Notes: generated from the sequence alone by a model not told the origin. Positions 1 through 10,862 are shown, numbered from the stretch's first letter. The stretch is 64,000 nucleotides of DNA from RPQJ01 sp963754535 (GCA_963754535.1 CAVWGG010000027.1:62001-126000), one strand, 5' to 3'. A program made the numbers and translations.

Positions 1-403
1 CGAGCAGGCGCGTGACGTAGGTTTCCTCGCCATCGATCGACTTGGTCCAGCCGAGGCTGACCAGCACGCGATCCTCGCCTGCCCAGTCGAACCAGTCGAC
101 CTGCGCATCGGGCGGCAATGGCAGGAGCACGGCCTTGCCGGTGGCCAGGCTGTGAATGACGACTCGCTCGCGCCGGTCGACGCTGGTTCGCGCCACGACC
201 TGCCCACCCCGCGGCGACAGGCTGGGATCCCAGTAGTCTGGATCGCGGGCGAACACAGCCGCGGGAATGCGGGGTGGCGAGCTTTCCGCCGCTGTGACCG
301 TGGTGGATTGCGCCTCGAGCGGACGTACGGCCGGTTGTGCCAGCGCGAAGCCACCGGCGCACAGCAGGGCCAGCAGCGCTGCAATCGATCGCAGCGGCAG
401 CAC
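1..403 (-). CDS. Exported S9-like peptidase (N-terminal part, runs off the window)
   Basis: The reverse strand reads open from about 403 to the window edge. The first 25 residues form a signal peptide (VLPLRSIAALLALLCAGGFALA) ending near an AxA-like site. The segment after it (FARDPDYWDPSLSPRGG, then a phrase like SLATGKAVLLPLP) resembles the first blades of the beta-propeller of prolyl-oligopeptidase/acylaminoacyl-peptidase (S9) proteins. The catalytic domain would lie outside the window, so the family call rests only on propeller-like phrasing. The GTG at 403 is chosen because it opens the signal peptide. A TTG at 451, overlapping the stop of the phosphatase gene, is an alternative start and would imply translational coupling to that gene. 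Confidence 0.5.
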   Translation of the reverse strand, partial: MLPLRSIAALLALLCAGGFALAQPAVRPLEAQSTTVTAAESSPPRIPAAVFARDPDYWDPSLSPRGGQVVARTSVDRRERVVIHSLATGKAVLLPLPPDAQVDWFDWAGEDRVLVSLGWTKSIDGEETYVTRLL

Positions 404-447
404 GCTTGCTCGCTGCCGTGCTGGTTCAGCGGCTCTGCGTGGTTCGC

Positions 448-1304
448 TCAATGACCAGCTGCGACCGCCTGCAGTGCAGCCGCCTCCGCGCGACAGTCAC
501 GGCCGGCTGGCGGGCCATGCTTGCGCGCCTTCTTCATTTCGACTTTCGCCGCTGCCATGTCGGCGAGGAATTCCTCGTCCTGGTGCAGTCGCTCGAACAC
601 GGCCTGGCCGACGATGCGTCCGGCATCGACATCGCTCTGGCGATGCACCCGGCAGATCACGCGGCTCTGCCCGAACTCGTACCCACGGGCACGTGCGGCT
701 GCAGCGCGATCTGGCACGAGTTCGGCCAGCACCTCGCCCCACACGTGGCCGAGTGACGCGTGGCCCGACGGGTACGAGGCGTTGCCGCGCAGCACCTTTT
801 CGTCTTCGGGAACGCAGGTGGGATCGCCGGTCACTTCAAACGGGCGATCGCGCTGATACTTCTGCTTCGCCTTGGCCGTCGATTGCCCGGCGTCGATGAC
901 AGTCCGCTGCAGCAGTGCATACATGCGCGGCGCGTTCGCTGCGGTCACGTCGATGCCGACCGCGCACGAAAACACGTTGGCAGCCGCGGGAAACTTGAGA
1001 TTGGCGTCGGTGGCCGCCAGTCGCCAGCGCGCGGTGCCTTGCAGCGCGCCAACTTGCGATAGACGGCCTCGTCGGCAGCGAACTCGGGCGATCCCGGTGC
1101 AGGCGGTGGCGGCAGCAGCGCGACGCTGTCGGGCCGCTCTTCGGGCGTCAGGTAGCCCGGGCCACGTGTCGCCGCGGAGGCTGACGTGCCTTCCCGCCGA
1201 CCAGCCGCCGACGTAACCACGTCGCGACAACCCGCAGACCAGGCCAGTACCCCGGCGAGTGCCAGCAGCATCAAGCCGCGAAGACAAGTGCATCTGGAGT
1301 TCAT
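448..1304 (-). CDS. Class A non-specific acid phosphatase (PAP2/PhoN type), frameshifted
   Basis: A periplasmic phosphomonoesterase of the class A PhoN family. The start at 1304 (MNSRCTCLRGLMLL) gives a signal sequence whose LAWSAGC segment is a possible lipobox. The family signature is complete: K-x6-RP (KQKYQRDRP), PSGH (NASYPSGHASLGH) and SR-x5-H-x3-D (SRVICRVHRQSD), followed by a normal VDAGRIVG segment. The N-terminal part (to ...DEAVYRKLA) and the catalytic part (ALQGTARWRLAATDAN...) are in different frames, meeting at about 1044-1050. One missing base restores one protein of roughly 285 residues. All catalytic residues survive, so this may be a sequencing indel rather than a dead gene. 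It is divergent from the RHS gene, with 127 bases between the two starts. Confidence 0.75.
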
Positions 1305-1431
1305 GGCGCCAGTGTAACGGGCGGCGCCGCACGAATCTTCGACTCTCCACCTCAAATGCGCGTTTCCCGCCACGTCGCATTGCGCGAACGTCCATGCCGT
1401 TACCGATGAACCGCCAATCAGGGAGACGGCG

Positions 1432-4400
1432 ATGAGGAACGACGCATGGATGCAGCGGCTGGCCAGGCACAGCCGCGCGATCGGTATCGCACTGTTCGCA
1501 GCTTCGATCACGGCGATGTCCGGCGCTGGGGCTGCCGGCGAATCAGCGCTCCGTTGCCGACGCCGGCACGACGGGGGCGTACGCCGCCGCTGCGCTCGCT
1601 GGTGCCGCAGGAACCTCGGCCGCTGGACGTACGCCCACCGAGTTCGGCGTCTCGCACTCCGGTGCCGCAACCTATCGCATCCCCCTGTGGACACCGCCGG
1701 GCGTCGGCGAGGTCGGCCTCGATCTTGCGCTGGTCTACGCCAGTCGCGGCGGCAGCGGCTCGGTCGGCGTCGGTTGGTCGATCGCGGGGCTTTCGACGAT
1801 CGCACGCTGCAATCGCAGCTGGGCCCAGGACGGGGCCGCGGCCAGCGTCACCAATACGCTCGCCGACCGCTATCTGCCTCGACGGGCAACAACTCAAGCT
1901 CGTGAGCGGCTCGCACGGCATGGCCGGCGCCGTCTATGCCACCGAAGTCGAGACCTTCTCGCGGATCGTTGCGAACGGCGCGGCAGGCAATGGCCCCGTG
2001 TCGTTCACGGTGACGACCAGGAACGGCCTGGTCTACGAGTACGGCGGCACCGCCGATTCGCGCGCCTATGCCGGCGCATCGACGACGATCCGCGCCTGGT
2101 CGCTGTCGCGGGTCCGGGACCGGGCAGGCGTCGGCACGGGCAATGCCATCACGCTCACTTATACCAACGAGGCGCAGTACGGCGCATACACGAACGGCAC
2201 ACATCGAATCGCGTCGATTGCCTACCCGACGACCGCCACCGGCGCCGGGCCGTTCTATCGCGTCGACTTCGCCTACTCGGCGCGCCCTGCCAGTGACGTT
2301 CCCACGGGTTACCTCGCAGGGAACCGGGTGCGCGATCCCTACCAACTCGACCGGATCACGGTCCAGGCCCTGGGCACGGCAACGCCGATCAAGTCGTATG
2401 CGCTGGGATATGAAACCGCTCCCGTTTCCGGACGGCTGCGACTGGCCAGCGTGCAGGAGTGCGCGGCCACGACCTGCCTGCAGCCCACCACGATCACCTA
2501 CCAGAACGGCGCGGCCGGCTGGCAACCCATGGTCGATACAGGGGTCGCGGTCTCGACCACCAAGGCGCCAGTCCCCATCGAACTGAACGGCGACGGCGTC
2601 ACCGACCTGCTGTATCCCGTCGCGGCCGGTACCGGGAAGTTGAGCTGGCGCATCCTGCTGGGAACGCCAGCGGGCTTCGCCGCACCGCTCGACACGGGCC
2701 TGGTCACGACGAATGCGCACGCAATCATTCCCGGCGCGTTCGCCGGCAACGGTCGCACGCAATTCCTGTTGGTGCAGAACGGGTATTGGCACGTCGCCGG
2801 CTACACCAATGCCGGCTTTACCGTCGCGAACACCGGCCTGGTCCCAGCCGGGGAATACGGTGCCGCGGACTTCGACGGCGACGGACTCGCCGACCTCGTG
2901 GCGCAGACCGGCGGCTTCACCCCGACCATCAACGTGCGCCGCAACTCAGGTGTTCCCTCGAACACGGCTCTCGCAGTGCAGTTCGCCACGACCGCGCAAG
3001 CGGTGTGGACGATTCCGAGCCTGCGGCAAGCGACGCCCTGGGACAACCTGCGTGTCGCGGATTTCAACGGCGACGGTCGCGCGGACATCGTTGCACTGAC
3101 CTTCAACAACTCGGACCGCAATCCGAAGTTCTTCGCCACGCCGTTGCTGTCCAACGGCTTCGGCAATGCATTCACCGTCGGCACGGAGCGACTGCTATGG
3201 CAGGAATCGATGGTGACGATGGCCGACTGGAACGCCGACGGCTGCTCCGACATCCTCCAGGTGCGCAGTGTGTTCGTCTCGAATTGCGCTGGCGCGTTCG
3301 TCGAACTCGCGACCGGGGCAACGGCCGCCACGGGCAACACGCTGTACACCGCGCTACCGGCGGACTGGAACGGCGACGGCCGCGCCGACCTGCTGTACAT
3401 CGATGCCGCGACGCGAAAGTGGTTCGTCGTGCGTTCGACCGGCGAAGGCGCGGCCGCACCCGTCAGCACGGGAATCAGTGCACCCACCTCCACCGTCTGG
3501 TTCGACCTGGACGCCGACGGCGATGGACTCACCGATCTCGGCTACCGCGACGGCAACAACGGCAATCGCTTGCGCTACCTGCTGCACGCGGGTTCAGCTG
3601 TACCGCCCGATCTGGCTACATCGTTCAGCGACGGCTTCGGCGTGCGCCAGGACCCGGCCTACGTTTCGATCGCGCGCAGCAACTACGCACGCCTCAACGA
3701 TTCCGTATTTCCGGCGGCCGATTTCCAGGGCCCGCTTTACGTGGTGAGCGAGTTCAGCGCGACCGACGGCAACGGAGGCACCTATCGGAACCGCTTTCAG
3801 TACTCCGGTGCGCAACTGCACCTGCAGGGACGCGGCTTCCAGGGCTTTTCAACGCAGCGGATCGAGGACACGCGTACGGGCCTGGTCACGGTCGACGCGT
3901 TGTCACGCGCTTTTCCATACACGGGAATGCACCTGCAGCGCGACGTGTTCCAGGCCAACGGCACGACGCCGGTGCGCCAATGGAAAGCAACCCTCGGTGC
4001 GCAGGTGAAAGGCACGGCGAGCAGCGAACAACGCGCCTTCCCTTTCGCCGCATCCACCAGCGAGAAGCAGTTCGAACTCGGCGGGATGCTCAACGGCACG
4101 CTGGTGACGGAAGCGACCACGGCGTTCACCTACGGCGACGACTACGGCAATCCCACGCAGGTGCAGTCCACCCGGTGGGATCGGGATCCTTACTCGCCGC
4201 ACCTCAACAGCGCCTGGCGCTCGACCTCGAGCGTCAGCTACGCGAATGACGCGTCGGGCAACTGGTGCCTGGGCCTGCCCGTCAGCCGTTCGACGACGAG
4301 TTCTGCACCGGACCAACCCGCAGTCACGCAGACGACAGCGTACGGGACCGATCCCATGGCATGCCGGATCACCCAGCAGGTGGTCGAGCCGAACATGCCC

Positions 4401-7400
4401 GCGTTGAAGGTCATCACGTCGTTCGGCTTCGACGGTTGCGGCAACCTGAGTTCAGTGCGCACGGTGGGCTCCAACCCGAACGGCACTGCGATGCCGGCCC
4501 GGACGGCGACGTTCGATTACGGCAGCCGCTGCCAGATGCTCGAGTCCGCCACCAACGCAGCGGCGGAAAAGACGACTTACGCGTGGCGTTACGACTTCGG
4601 TGTTCCCACGCGCGCCACCGATCCGAACGGACTGTCGACGACGTGGTCACACGACGAGTTTGGGCGTCGGACCAGCGAGACGGCGAGCGATGGCACTCGC
4701 CGGTCCTGGACCTTCCAGTCGTGCGGCACGACGGGATGCTGGGGCACGGGGAACCTGCGCTTCCTGGTGTACGACCGCAACTACGCCGCCGACGGCACGC
4801 TGATCCGCGAGCACCACTCCTACTACGACGCCTATGAACGCCCCCGGCTGGCGGAGTACCACGGTGCGCTCGGCACCTGGCTGCACCAGACGTACGACTA
4901 CGACGCAGCGGGACGACTGGTTCGTGAATCGCGCCCCTACGCGAGCGTCCCCAACGGCCACACGATACGAACGTTCGACCCGCTCGGCCGAACGCTCAGC
5001 GAGCGCGACTACGACGGCGGCGGAGCAATCGTTCGCAACTCGAACCTCGCCTACGCAGGCAGGAACGCGACAGTGACGGACTCGCTCGGCCGCACACGGT
5101 CGAGCATCGTGGACGTCGCCGGAAGAATGCGCCGCGTGCTGGATCCGTCCCCCGGCGGCACCACGCGGTACGACTACGATTCGCTCGGCAACCTCAATCG
5201 CATCCAGGACGCGATCGGCGCCGTCTCGACCGGCACCTTCGATGCGCGCGGGTTCCGCACGCAGTGGTCGGACGCGGACGCTGGAACCTGGACGTTCGCA
5301 CATAATTCGCTCGGTGAGGTCGTCGCCTGGACCGACGCGAACGGGCGGTCGTTCGCCGCGGCTTACGACGCGCTCGGCCGCAAGGTGTCGCGCACTGAAC
5401 CCGAGGGCACGAGCACCTGGACATGGGGCTCTTCAGCAGCCGCACGCAACGTCGGACGACTGCAGTCGAAGACCGGCCTCGGCTATGCGGAAGCGCTCGC
5501 CTACGACGGCCTCGGCCGCGTCAGCACGCGCACGATCACGTCCGACCAGGGCTACCAGTACGACTACACGTACAACTCGATCGGCGCGATCGACACGCTG
5601 ACCTATCCGTCGAGTCCAGTGCCGTCGGGTCAATCGGGCAGTCGGCTCAGGCTGCGCTACTCGTACAGCTTCGGCGCGCCATCGCAGATCGACGACATCA
5701 CCCTGCCGACGTCACGCACGCTCTGGAAACTCAACGCGGTCAGCGATTTCGATGCGCCGACGCAGGAGTCGCTGTCGGGCAGCGCCATCACGAGAGCGTC
5801 GAGCTATGACGCGGCGACCCAGCGACTGACCGGCCAGCAGGCAGGCACCGCCGGCGCGGCCAGCGGCCGCCAGAACCTCGCGTATCAGTGGGACTCGGCC
5901 GGCAACCTGCTGCAGCGCCGCGACCTCAACCAGAACCTGACCGAAGCCTTCACGTACGACGCCCTCGATCGCGTGACGAACTCCACGCTGAACGGTTCGG
6001 TGAACCTGTCGGTGAGCTACGACGCAACGGGAAACGTCCTGCAGAAATCGGACATCGGCAGCTACGTCTACGGGGATGCATCGCGACCCCATGCAGTGAC
6101 CGCCGCGGGTGGTGAGACATTCGCGTACGACCGCAACGGCAATCTCACGGCGCGAAAGGGCCTGACCCAGGCCTGGGCCTCGTTCAACCTGCCGGTCACG
6201 TTGCGGAAGGCCGGGCTGCAAGCCCAGTTCGCCTACGGTCCCGATCGGGAGCGCTGGCGCCAGGTCGCGAGCTACCAGAACGGCACCGAGACGACGTACT
6301 ACGTCGGCGGCCTGCTCGAAAAGGAATCCACGACCTCCACGGGACTCACGTACTGGCGGCACTACGTACCGACGCCCGGTGGATCGACCGTGGTGATCTC
6401 GCGCAACTCGAACGGCACGAGTTCGACGACCTACGTCGTGCCGGACCACCTCGGCAGCAGCGACACGCTGCTGAACGAATCGGGCGCGACGGTTGCGAAG
6501 GAAAGCTTCGGCACGTTCGGCACCCGCCGCGGCAGCAACTGGAGCGCTGCGACCGCGCCGGACTGGCTGGGCATCGCCAACACGTCGCGGCAGGGGTTCA
6601 CCGGGCACGAAATGCTCGACAACGTCGGGCTCGTGCACATGAACGGGCGCGTGTACGACCCGGGACTCGGGCGCTTTCTCTCGGCCGATCCGCTGATCGG
6701 CAACCTGGGCGATTCACAGTCGGTGAATCCCTATGCGTACGTTGGCAACCGCCCGTTGAATGCGACCGATCCCACCGGTTACATCGTCGACGGCGGCATC
6801 TCGATCTACGTCGCCGATTTCATCGTCGGCTCGATCTTCTCCTCTCTCGCCCACGGAATTCTGAACCACGGCGGCCTGCCGCCGCCGCCGGCGACCGCAT
6901 TGCCCGGGCGGTCGGCACAGAACGGCGTCGGGATGTGCGGTGCCGGGCTGTTCGCGCCTCCCTGCACTGGCACACCACTGTACGCGGCTGCACCGCCCAT
7001 GGGACGAAGCGGAGTGCCCACTTCCTCGTGGGCGGAGACCGCGGTCGACGACGCGTACGCGCAGGAGAACCTCGAACGCTTCCTGCTCGATCTCGGGATC
7101 AATGCCGTCGACATATTGATCCTCTCCCCCGCCCATGACGCGAAGGATGCGTATGACGCTGCACGACGAGGTGAGGCCGCCACCGCCATCCTGTACGTCG
7201 GCTTCACCATTTGCGATGTCGCCAAGCCGTGCCAGTCGATCCTGGCGCCGACGAAGGCATTGCGACGGGCTGCCAACTCAACGCGTGCGGTTGGAACTGG
7301 GGGGCTCAACTTGTATCGCGCTGGCCGAGACGGAAACCTAACGCCGCGGTGCCGCCGGAAATTGGGAACCAGGTGACTGGATGCTCTTCCTTCCCAACCG

Positions 7401-7628
7401 CGGGTCGGCGAAGGCAAACTGGCAGCAGAACGCAGGGAAACTGCGCGCCGAAATGCGCCGGCAGCAACCAATCCACGATTCGTATCGCATGCCGACGGGC
7501 CTTCAGGTCCCGGCAGGAGCGACACCGGGCGCACCTGGTCGCTTCCTGAATGCCGAACGTAAGCTGCTCGAGTCGCAGGTTGGAGATACAACGCGGAGAC
7601 GGGTGCTTATTACCCACCGAAGCCATGA
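1432..7628 (+). CDS. RHS/YD-repeat polymorphic toxin with FG-GAP/VCBS repeats, multiply frameshifted
   Basis: A very large secreted RHS protein. The start at 1432 has GGGAG just upstream and encodes a signal peptide (MQRLARHSRAIGIALFAASITAMSG). An SpvB/TcdB-like N-terminus follows (TEFGVSHSGAATYRIPLW, then VGVGWSIAGLS), then FG-GAP/VCBS calcium-site repeats at about 2860-3540 (DFDGDGLADL, DFNGDGRADI, DWNGDGRADLLYI), YD repeats at about 4600-6300, and the RHS core (GRFLSADPLIG ... NPYAYVGNRPLNATDPTG) at 6670-6780. The variable C-terminal toxin tip ends in a FLNAERKLLES ... GWRYNAETGAYYPP pattern seen at the ends of many polymorphic toxins. Continuous reading needs frame changes at about 1537-1552, 1873, 7345-7350 and 7579. 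Without the first two, the longest frame starts at 1446 with a nonsense N-terminus; without the third, it stops at 7376. The toxin activity is not identified. Confidence 0.75.
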
Positions 7629-8193
7629 ATGAATTCACCGACATTGCCGACGAGATTCTTGGAGCCATGTTGAACGCGCACGGCTTCGTGCGCAGTGCCA
7701 AGGAGCATGATCTGGCCATGTACGAATCCGGGTCTGCACGTTGGCTGTAGGTCATGACAGCCAGCGCTCGAGCGAGGTCTTTATTGGCTTGAACAGGCGA
7801 AACGCGGCGCACGGACCGGACTTTGGCTTTGACGAAGCCATCCGCGCAGCCTCGGTCCCGGCAGGTCTTCAGCCCACGGGTTACGCGGTGCACGACGAGA
7901 AGTCGGTCCGGCATCTGCTGCAAACCATGGCGGCACTATTGGCAACGTATTGCGGGCCACTGCTGCTCGGCGATGAAGCCGCGTGGTCACGGCTCATTGC
8001 GCAACGCGACGCCGACGTGACTCGCCATGCAACCGAGAATCGTGTGCGCGAAGCGTTGAACGACGCGACAGAGGCTTGGCACGCGAGGGACTTCGCAAAG
8101 GTCGTTGATCTTCTCGACCCAGTGAGGTCTGCGCTCGGCACGGCGGATCGGGCCAAGCTCGAGCACGCGGAACGAAAGCTGCGCGATGCCTGA
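7625..8193 (+). CDS. Putative immunity protein for the RHS toxin, frameshifted
   Basis: The ATG at 7625 overlaps the reconstructed stop (TGA, 7626-7628) of the RHS toxin, the usual arrangement for a toxin-immunity pair. The first frame reads MNEFTDIADEILGAM ... MYESGSAR and meets a stop at 7748-7750. The next frame continues in sense as LAVGHDSQRSSEVFIGLNRR to a stop at 8193. A single missing base at about 7740 joins them into one protein of about 189 residues without a signal peptide. The C-terminal third looks helical and TPR-like (ALNDATEAWHARDFAKVVDLL). I do not recognise a named immunity family; the role is inferred from position. Base composition looks less GC-rich than the genes downstream, which fits a transferred toxin cassette. 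Confidence 0.55.
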
Positions 8194-8299
8194 TATTCCA
8201 GAGCTAGACGCAGGGATCTGGCAACGGTCTCGGCTCCTGCCGGACATCAACCCGCTCCCCGTGCGAAGATAACCCTTCGCACGAGGAGCACCGACCACC

Positions 8300-9313
8300 A
8301 TGACCCAGACCTACCAGCGTATCGTCCTTGCCAGCCGCCCGCAGGGCGGCGCCGTCTCGCCGGACAACTTCCGCCTCGAGCGCGTTCCCGTCCCCAGCGT
8401 GGGTCCCGGCCAGGTCCTGGTGCGCAATCACTTCCTGTCGCTCGATCCGTACATGCGCGGCCGCATGGACGACAACAAGTCGTACGCGGCGCCGCAGGCG
8501 ATCGGCGAGACGATGGTCGGCGGCACCGCAGGCATCGTCCAAGCGTCGCAGAATCCGAAGTTCGCCCCCGGTGACGCCGTCATCGGCTTCCTGGGCTGGC
8601 AGGAATACGGCGTCTCGGATGGCATCGGCCTCAATAAGGTCGATACGAAGCACGTCCCGCTCTCGGCGTATCTCGGCCCCGTCGGCATGCCCGGCGTCAC
8701 GGCCTGGTACGGCCTGAACGAGATCTGCAAGCCGAAGGCCGGCGAAACGGTGCTGGTCTCAGCGGCGAGCGGCGCGGTGGGTTCCGTCGTGGGTCAGCTC
8801 GCAAAAATCGCTGGCTGCCGCGCGGTCGGCATTGCCGGCGGTCCCGAGAAGTGCGCCTACGTGCGCGACGAACTCGGCTTCGACGCCTGCATCGACCACC
8901 GCGACCACAAGGACATCCGTTCGATGAGCGCCGCGCTCAAGGCAGCCGCGCCGAACGGCATCGACTGCCTGTTCGAGAACGTCGGTGGTATTGGCCTCGA
9001 TGCCGCGCTGACCCGCATGAATGCGTTCGGCCGCATCGCCATGTGCGGACTCATCGCCGGCTACGAAGGCGGCGACATCGCCATCCACAACACGCGCGCC
9101 CTGCTGGTCAGCCGCCTCACGGTGCGCGGATTCATCGTGTCCGAGCACCTCGAGGTCTGGCCGCAGGCGCTCGGCGAACTCGCCAAGGGCGTCGCGACGG
9201 GCAAGATCAAGTACCGCGAATCGATCGCGGACGGCCTGGCCGCCGCACCCGCAGCATTCATCGGCATGCTGCGCGGCAAGAACTTCGGCAAGCAACTGGT
9301 CAAGCTGGCCTGA
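8300..9313 (+). CDS. curA: NADPH-dependent 2-alkenal/curcumin reductase-like MDR oxidoreductase
   Basis: A 337-residue cytosolic zinc-independent medium-chain reductase of the CurA/leukotriene B4 12-hydroxydehydrogenase group, which reduces activated carbon-carbon double bonds with NADPH. The GroES-like N-terminal half contains the typical LSLDPYMRGRM at about residues 49-59 and an ETMVGGTAG segment. The Rossmann half starts at about residue 145 with ETVLVSAASGAVGSVVGQLAK. The typical FENVGG and MCGLIAGYE segments follow. Length matches the family. GAGGAG lies about 12 bases before the ATG. The Nudix gene follows 19 bases later and may be co-transcribed. The precise substrate cannot be assigned, so the symbol is by family resemblance. 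Confidence 0.8.
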   Translation: MTQTYQRIVLASRPQGGAVSPDNFRLERVPVPSVGPGQVLVRNHFLSLDPYMRGRMDDNKSYAAPQAIGETMVGGTAGIVQASQNPKFAPGDAVIGFLGWQEYGVSDGIGLNKVDTKHVPLSAYLGPVGMPGVTAWYGLNEICKPKAGETVLVSAASGAVGSVVGQLAKIAGCRAVGIAGGPEKCAYVRDELGFDACIDHRDHKDIRSMSAALKAAAPNGIDCLFENVGGIGLDAALTRMNAFGRIAMCGLIAGYEGGDIAIHNTRALLVSRLTVRGFIVSEHLEVWPQALGELAKGVATGKIKYRESIADGLAAAPAAFIGMLRGKNFGKQLVKLA

Positions 9314-9332
9314 AACTTCCGCGGTGACGACG

Positions 9333-10226
9333 ATGACGATCCCCCATGCCGCGACCGTCCTGCTGCTGCGGGAAAGCAGCGAAGGGCTGCAGGTGCTCCT
9401 GACCAAGCGTGCCGCCGGCCTGTCGTTCATGGCAGGGCTGTGGGTGTTTCCCGGCGGTCGCATGGAGACCTCCGATCTCTCGCCGGAACTGGCTGCGCGC
9501 TCGAGCCAGGCGTCGATCGTCGATACCGGCTCGCGCATGCTGGGCGCCGACGCCGAAGCCATCGACGTCGACACGGCCCGCGGCCTGCTGATGGCGGCCT
9601 GCCGCGAAACGTTCGAGGAAGCGGGCGTGCTGCTGGCACGGCCGCGCGGCGGCGGAGACTGGGGTGATGAGCGGCTGGCGCGCGTCACTGCACGGCGCGT
9701 GGCCGCCTCCGCCGATGCCACCGAGTTCGCGCGCATGCTCGTCGACGAAGACCTCGTCCTCGACGTCGAGCGCCTCGTGTACTGGTCGCACTGGATCACG
9801 CCGTCGTACGAGAAGCGGCGCTTCGACACCCGTTTCTTTGCGCTGACCGTCCCGCCCGACCAGGAGGCGAGCGTCGATCGCGGGGAACTCACCCACCACG
9901 CATGGCTCACCGAATCGGCCGTCCGCACGCACCTCGCGAGCGGCGAGATGAAGATGGCGCCGCCCACCCGTGCCACGCTGCAGGACCTGTGGAGCAGCCA
10001 CCGGCTGCACGGCGGGCTGGCCGCGATGCTCGCAGCCGAGCGGACCCGCATGGTGCCGCCGATCATGCCGAAGATGGTCGAAGTGGGCGCGGACGAACTC
10101 GAGATCCTTCTGCCCTGGGACGCGCAGTACGAGCAGGCGCCCGGCGAGGCGTGCAGGAAGTTCGAGAGCTATCCGGACTATGTGACGGCGATGCCGTCGC
10201 GGATGCGGTTTCCGCGATTGCGCTGA
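9333..10226 (+). CDS. Nudix hydrolase (NUDT7/8/19-like)
   Basis: A 297-residue Nudix hydrolase. The fold begins AATVLLLRESSEGLQVLLTKR. The Nudix box is split by an insertion of about 30 residues: the glycine part is WVFPGGRM and the catalytic helix is AACRETFEEAGVLL. This layout, with a long C-terminal region (WSHWITP, FDTRFFALTVP), is typical of the NUDT19/NUDT7-like group that hydrolyses CoA derivatives and related diphosphates. The substrate is inferred from family only. The start is the ATG at 9333; an in-frame GTG at 9324 is possible. It follows the CurA-like gene closely and faces the H1-like gene, with a strong hairpin between them. Confidence 0.8.
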   Translation: MTIPHAATVLLLRESSEGLQVLLTKRAAGLSFMAGLWVFPGGRMETSDLSPELAARSSQASIVDTGSRMLGADAEAIDVDTARGLLMAACRETFEEAGVLLARPRGGGDWGDERLARVTARRVAASADATEFARMLVDEDLVLDVERLVYWSHWITPSYEKRRFDTRFFALTVPPDQEASVDRGELTHHAWLTESAVRTHLASGEMKMAPPTRATLQDLWSSHRLHGGLAAMLAAERTRMVPPIMPKMVEVGADELEILLPWDAQYEQAPGEACRKFESYPDYVTAMPSRMRFPRLR

Positions 10227-10248
10227 AGGCGCGTCCGGAGCAGGCGGA

Positions 10249-10273
10249 CTCCCTCCCGTTGCGCGGGAGGGAG
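10249..10273. terminator. Strong hairpin between convergent genes (bidirectional terminator or extragenic palindrome)
   Basis: CTCCCTCCCG (10249-10258) pairs perfectly with CGGGAGGGAG (10264-10273) across a five-base TTGCG loop. It lies 22 bases after the Nudix stop and 22 bases before the stop of the convergent H1-like gene. There is no T-tract on either side, so it may be an extragenic palindrome of the type also seen at 16622-16647. Confidence 0.5.
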
Positions 10274-10295
10274 CGCCGGATTCAGGGAATCAGGA

Positions 10296-10862
10296 CTACT
10301 TTTCGCCCGGGACCAGGTTGCCGACGGCGCTCTGCACCGTCTCGCTGACTTTGGCCGCCATTTCCTTCGCTGAATCCAGCATCGACGACGCCTGCTTCTC
10401 GGCCGATGCCTGGGCGGCATTGACCATCGAGCCGGCCTGCGCCGCGGTCTTCGAAGCTTTCTTCTTCGCCGACTTCACGGCCTTGACGATGCTCTTCTCG
10501 GCCGACTTCAGGTTGCGGTCGGCCTTGCGCAGCGCGCGCTTGGCAGACGGCGGCAACTTGCCGACGGCGCGCTTGACGGCTGCACGCGTACGGGCCGGAG
10601 CCTTGCGTGCGGCCAACTGGACGGCGGCGACGCGGCGGCTGGTCGGAGTGCTGCGGGCCTTGGCGACCTTGCGCTTGACCTTCGCAACCTTCGCCTTCGT
10701 GGCGACCTTGCGCTTGACCTTTGCAACCTTCGCCTTCGTGGCGACCTTGCGCTTGACCTTGGCGACCTTCGCCTTCGTTACGACTTTACGCTTGGCCTTG
10801 GTGGCCTTCGCCTTGGTGACCTTGCGCGGCGCCGCACGACGCGCCTTCTTCTTCGCTGCCAT
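10296..10862 (-). CDS. Histone H1-like lysine/alanine-rich DNA-binding protein
   Basis: A 188-residue, strongly basic protein. The start MAAKKKARRAAPRKVTKAK leads into about three copies of a 13-residue unit (KAKVAKVKRKVAT) at about residues 28-67. A second basic block (KAPARTRAAVKRAVGKL) follows, and then a less basic, Ala/Ser-rich tail (about residues 130-188, AAQAGSMVNAAQASAEKQA) likely to form an amphipathic helix. The composition matches bacterial H1-like nucleoid proteins such as AlgP-type or Hc1-type proteins, which bind DNA without sequence preference. The repeat number may vary between strains. GGGAG lies about 12 bases before the ATG. It is transcribed alone, downstream of ppc on the same strand. 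Confidence 0.75.
   Translation of the reverse strand: MAAKKKARRAAPRKVTKAKATKAKRKVVTKAKVAKVKRKVATKAKVAKVKRKVATKAKVAKVKRKVAKARSTPTSRRVAAVQLAARKAPARTRAAVKRAVGKLPPSAKRALRKADRNLKSAEKSIVKAVKSAKKKASKTAAQAGSMVNAAQASAEKQASSMLDSAKEMAAKVSETVQSAVGNLVPGEK
10661..10795 (-). repeat. 39-bp in-frame tandem repeat in the H1-like gene
   Basis: About three and a half copies of a 39-base unit encode the KAKVAKVKRKVAT peptide repeat. On the plus strand the recurring words are cttgcgcttgacctt and accttcgccttcgt. The unit length is a multiple of three, so copy-number changes keep the frame. Confidence 0.7.
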
